Shown here in pieces: positions 62,830 through 64,000 of a stretch of 64,000 nt of DNA (its first letter is position 1; every line of letters starts with the position of its first letter). The stretch is taken from contig NZ_CP087134.1 of the NCBI RefSeq assembly GCF_020911925.1, positions 2,914,001 through 2,978,000 of the forward strand. The letters are read 5' to 3'. The notes below the pieces were generated by a model, which searched no databases, was not told where the DNA came from, and saw only the letters and a program-made list of their open reading frames with translations. This stretch comes from Flavobacterium cupriresistens. GTDB lineage: Bacteria > Bacteroidota > Bacteroidia > Flavobacteriales > Flavobacteriaceae. Position numbers and translations under genes: made by a program.

Positions 62830-64000
62830 CTACAGTTTGTCTTTTAAATATATTCCAGTAACCGATTCTTTTACTTTTACAATGTCTTCCGGAGTTCCTA
62901 CCGCTAGTAAATGACCTCCATTTTCTCCACCTTCCGGGCCTAAATCAATGATCCAGTCAGCACATTTGATGAGATCCAGATTGTGTTCAATAACAATTAT
63001 CGAATGACCTTTATCTATTAATGCTTCAAACGAAGCAAGTAATTTTTTGATATCGTGAAAATGCAAACCGGTGGTAGGTTCATCAAATACAAACAAAGCT
63101 TTGTCTTTTGTAGCTCCTTTTACCAAGAAGGAAGCCAGCTTAATACGTTGCGCTTCACCACCTGAAAGAGTAGAAGAAGATTGCCCTAATTGCACATACC
63201 CTAAACCTACATCCTGAAGCGGTTGTAATTTTTGAGTGATCTTGGCTTGTTTGTTTTTTTCGAAAAAAGCAATAGCATCATCAATCGTCATCGTAAGGAT
63301 ATCGTTGATGTTTTTATCATCGAAAGTAATTTCTAAGACTTCTTTTTTAAAGCGTTTGCCTCCACAAGTTTCGCAAGGTAGCTGCACATCGGCCATGAAG
63401 ACCATTTCAACATTAATAGAACCTTCTCCTTTACAGGTTTCACATCGGCCTCCATCAACATTAAAAGAAAAATGTTTCGCCTGATACCCTCTTATTTTTG
63501 ATAGTTTTTCTTTGGAGTACAAATCACGAATATCATCATAGGCTTTGATATATGTAACAGGATTAGATCTCGAACTTCTTCCAATCGGATTCTGATCGAC
63601 ATACTCAATATGTTTTATTTGCGAAAAAGAGCCTTTTATTTCGCTAAACTGCCCCGCTTTTTCAGAAGCACTTTCCAGCATTTTTTGCATGGCCGGAAAT
63701 AAAATTTTCTTTATCAGGGTACTTTTTCCACTTCCGGATACACCGGTAACGACTGTCAAAACGTCTAAAGGAAAAGTAACATTAATATTTTTTAAGTTGT
63801 TTTCTCTGGCGCCAACGATGTCAATATGATTTTTGAATTTTCGTCTTTTTTTCGGAACGGTAATTTCCAGATCTCCATTTAAATACTTTGCGGTCAGAGA
63901 TTCTGATTGCAGGATTTCTGGATAAGTACCTTGTGCCACAAGATGTCCACCAAAAGTACCGGCTTCTGGACCAATATCGATAATCATATCGGCTGCCTTC
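62830..64000 (-). CDS. uvrA: UvrA, excinuclease ABC subunit A, C-terminal part
   Basis: UvrA recognises damaged DNA in nucleotide excision repair. The frame stays open to the window edge (codons before 63987 read KAAD), so the N-terminal part lies outside. Visible features are Walker A GVSGSGKSTL, a zinc-binding Cys pair group (CETCKGEG ... CETCGGKRF), signature LSGGEAQRIKLASF and Walker B FVFDEPTTGLHFHD. A full UvrA is about 940 residues; about 390 are here. Sequence and motif spacing are normal. Confidence 0.96.
   Translation of the reverse strand, partial: KAADMIIDIGPEAGTFGGHLVAQGTYPEILQSESLTAKYLNGDLEITVPKKRRKFKNHIDIVGARENNLKNINVTFPLDVLTVVTGVSGSGKSTLIKKILFPAMQKMLESASEKAGQFSEIKGSFSQIKHIEYVDQNPIGRSSRSNPVTYIKAYDDIRDLYSKEKLSKIRGYQAKHFSFNVDGGRCETCKGEGSINVEMVFMADVQLPCETCGGKRFKKEVLEITFDDKNINDILTMTIDDAIAFFEKNKQAKITQKLQPLQDVGLGYVQLGQSSSTLSGGEAQRIKLASFLVKGATKDKALFVFDEPTTGLHFHDIKKLLASFEALIDKGHSIIVIEHNLDLIKCADWIIDLGPEGGENGGHLLAVGTPEDIVKVKESVTGIYLKDKL

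Overview
The window looks like a chromosomal segment of a Flavobacteriaceae bacterium, most likely Flavobacterium or a close relative. It is AT-rich with long A/T runs. Many genes are preceded by the Bacteroidetes -7 element TAnnTTTG rather than a sigma70 -10, and ribosome binding sites are A-rich with no Shine-Dalgarno. Two secreted proteases end in type IX secretion (T9SS) sorting domains, and one carries an SprB repeat. Families typical of Bacteroidetes recur: SusC-like barrel, PCMD lipoprotein, DUF3810, DUF4834, DUF4268, NagB-LmbE fusion. No rRNA, tRNA, CRISPR array, transposase or phage gene was recognised.

Layout. 1-5.3 kb: amino-sugar module (GHMP kinase cut by the window edge, sugar nucleotidyltransferase, MFS transporter, NagB fused to a PIG-L/LmbE domain), with operator-like inverted repeats before the transporter. 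5.3-5.8 kb: inverted-repeat elements and a DUF3820 gene. 6.2-11.6 kb: a self-contained export cassette made of a lipase-fold protein with a double-glycine leader, a small lipoprotein, a C39-peptidase ABC exporter and an HlyD-type adaptor. 11.8-16.3 kb: pyrG, yidC and a MORN/YwqK-like protein. 16.6-23.5 kb: a T9SS metalloprotease, mnmA, a T9SS subtilase, a nitronate monooxygenase-like enzyme and a small secreted protein. 23.6-25.9 kb (minus): DUF4268, a PCMD lipoprotein and an outer-membrane barrel. 26-27.7 kb: NUDIX hydrolase and PlsC-type acyltransferase.

27.9-36.5 kb: an ECF sigma factor plus a four-helix membrane protein, divergent from a two-gene operon. The first gene of that operon encodes a SusC/RagA-like outer-membrane barrel with no plug domain. 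The second encodes a 1513-residue alpha-2-macroglobulin-like protein with a TonB-receptor plug domain embedded in its middle. 36.5-53.4 kb: mostly housekeeping and conserved genes (DUF3810, aminoacyl-histidine dipeptidase, DUF389, DEAD-box helicase, rdgB, FMN glutamate-synthase-like, NYN/OST-HTH, AOS-family PLP enzyme, lipoproteins, GNAT-like, OM protein). 53.5-62.4 kb: envelope genes (DUF4834, YfhO, glycosyltransferase, flippase, MscS channel) interrupted by a small coupled pair (54-aa protein plus nucleotidyltransferase) with a degenerate second copy of the small protein. 62.8-64 kb: the C-terminal part of uvrA, cut by the window edge.

The two most interesting systems are the double-glycine lipase/exporter cassette, which may be an antibacterial toxin with its immunity lipoprotein, and the split receptor whose plug sits inside a macroglobulin. 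Functions of both are inferred from domain content and gene order only.
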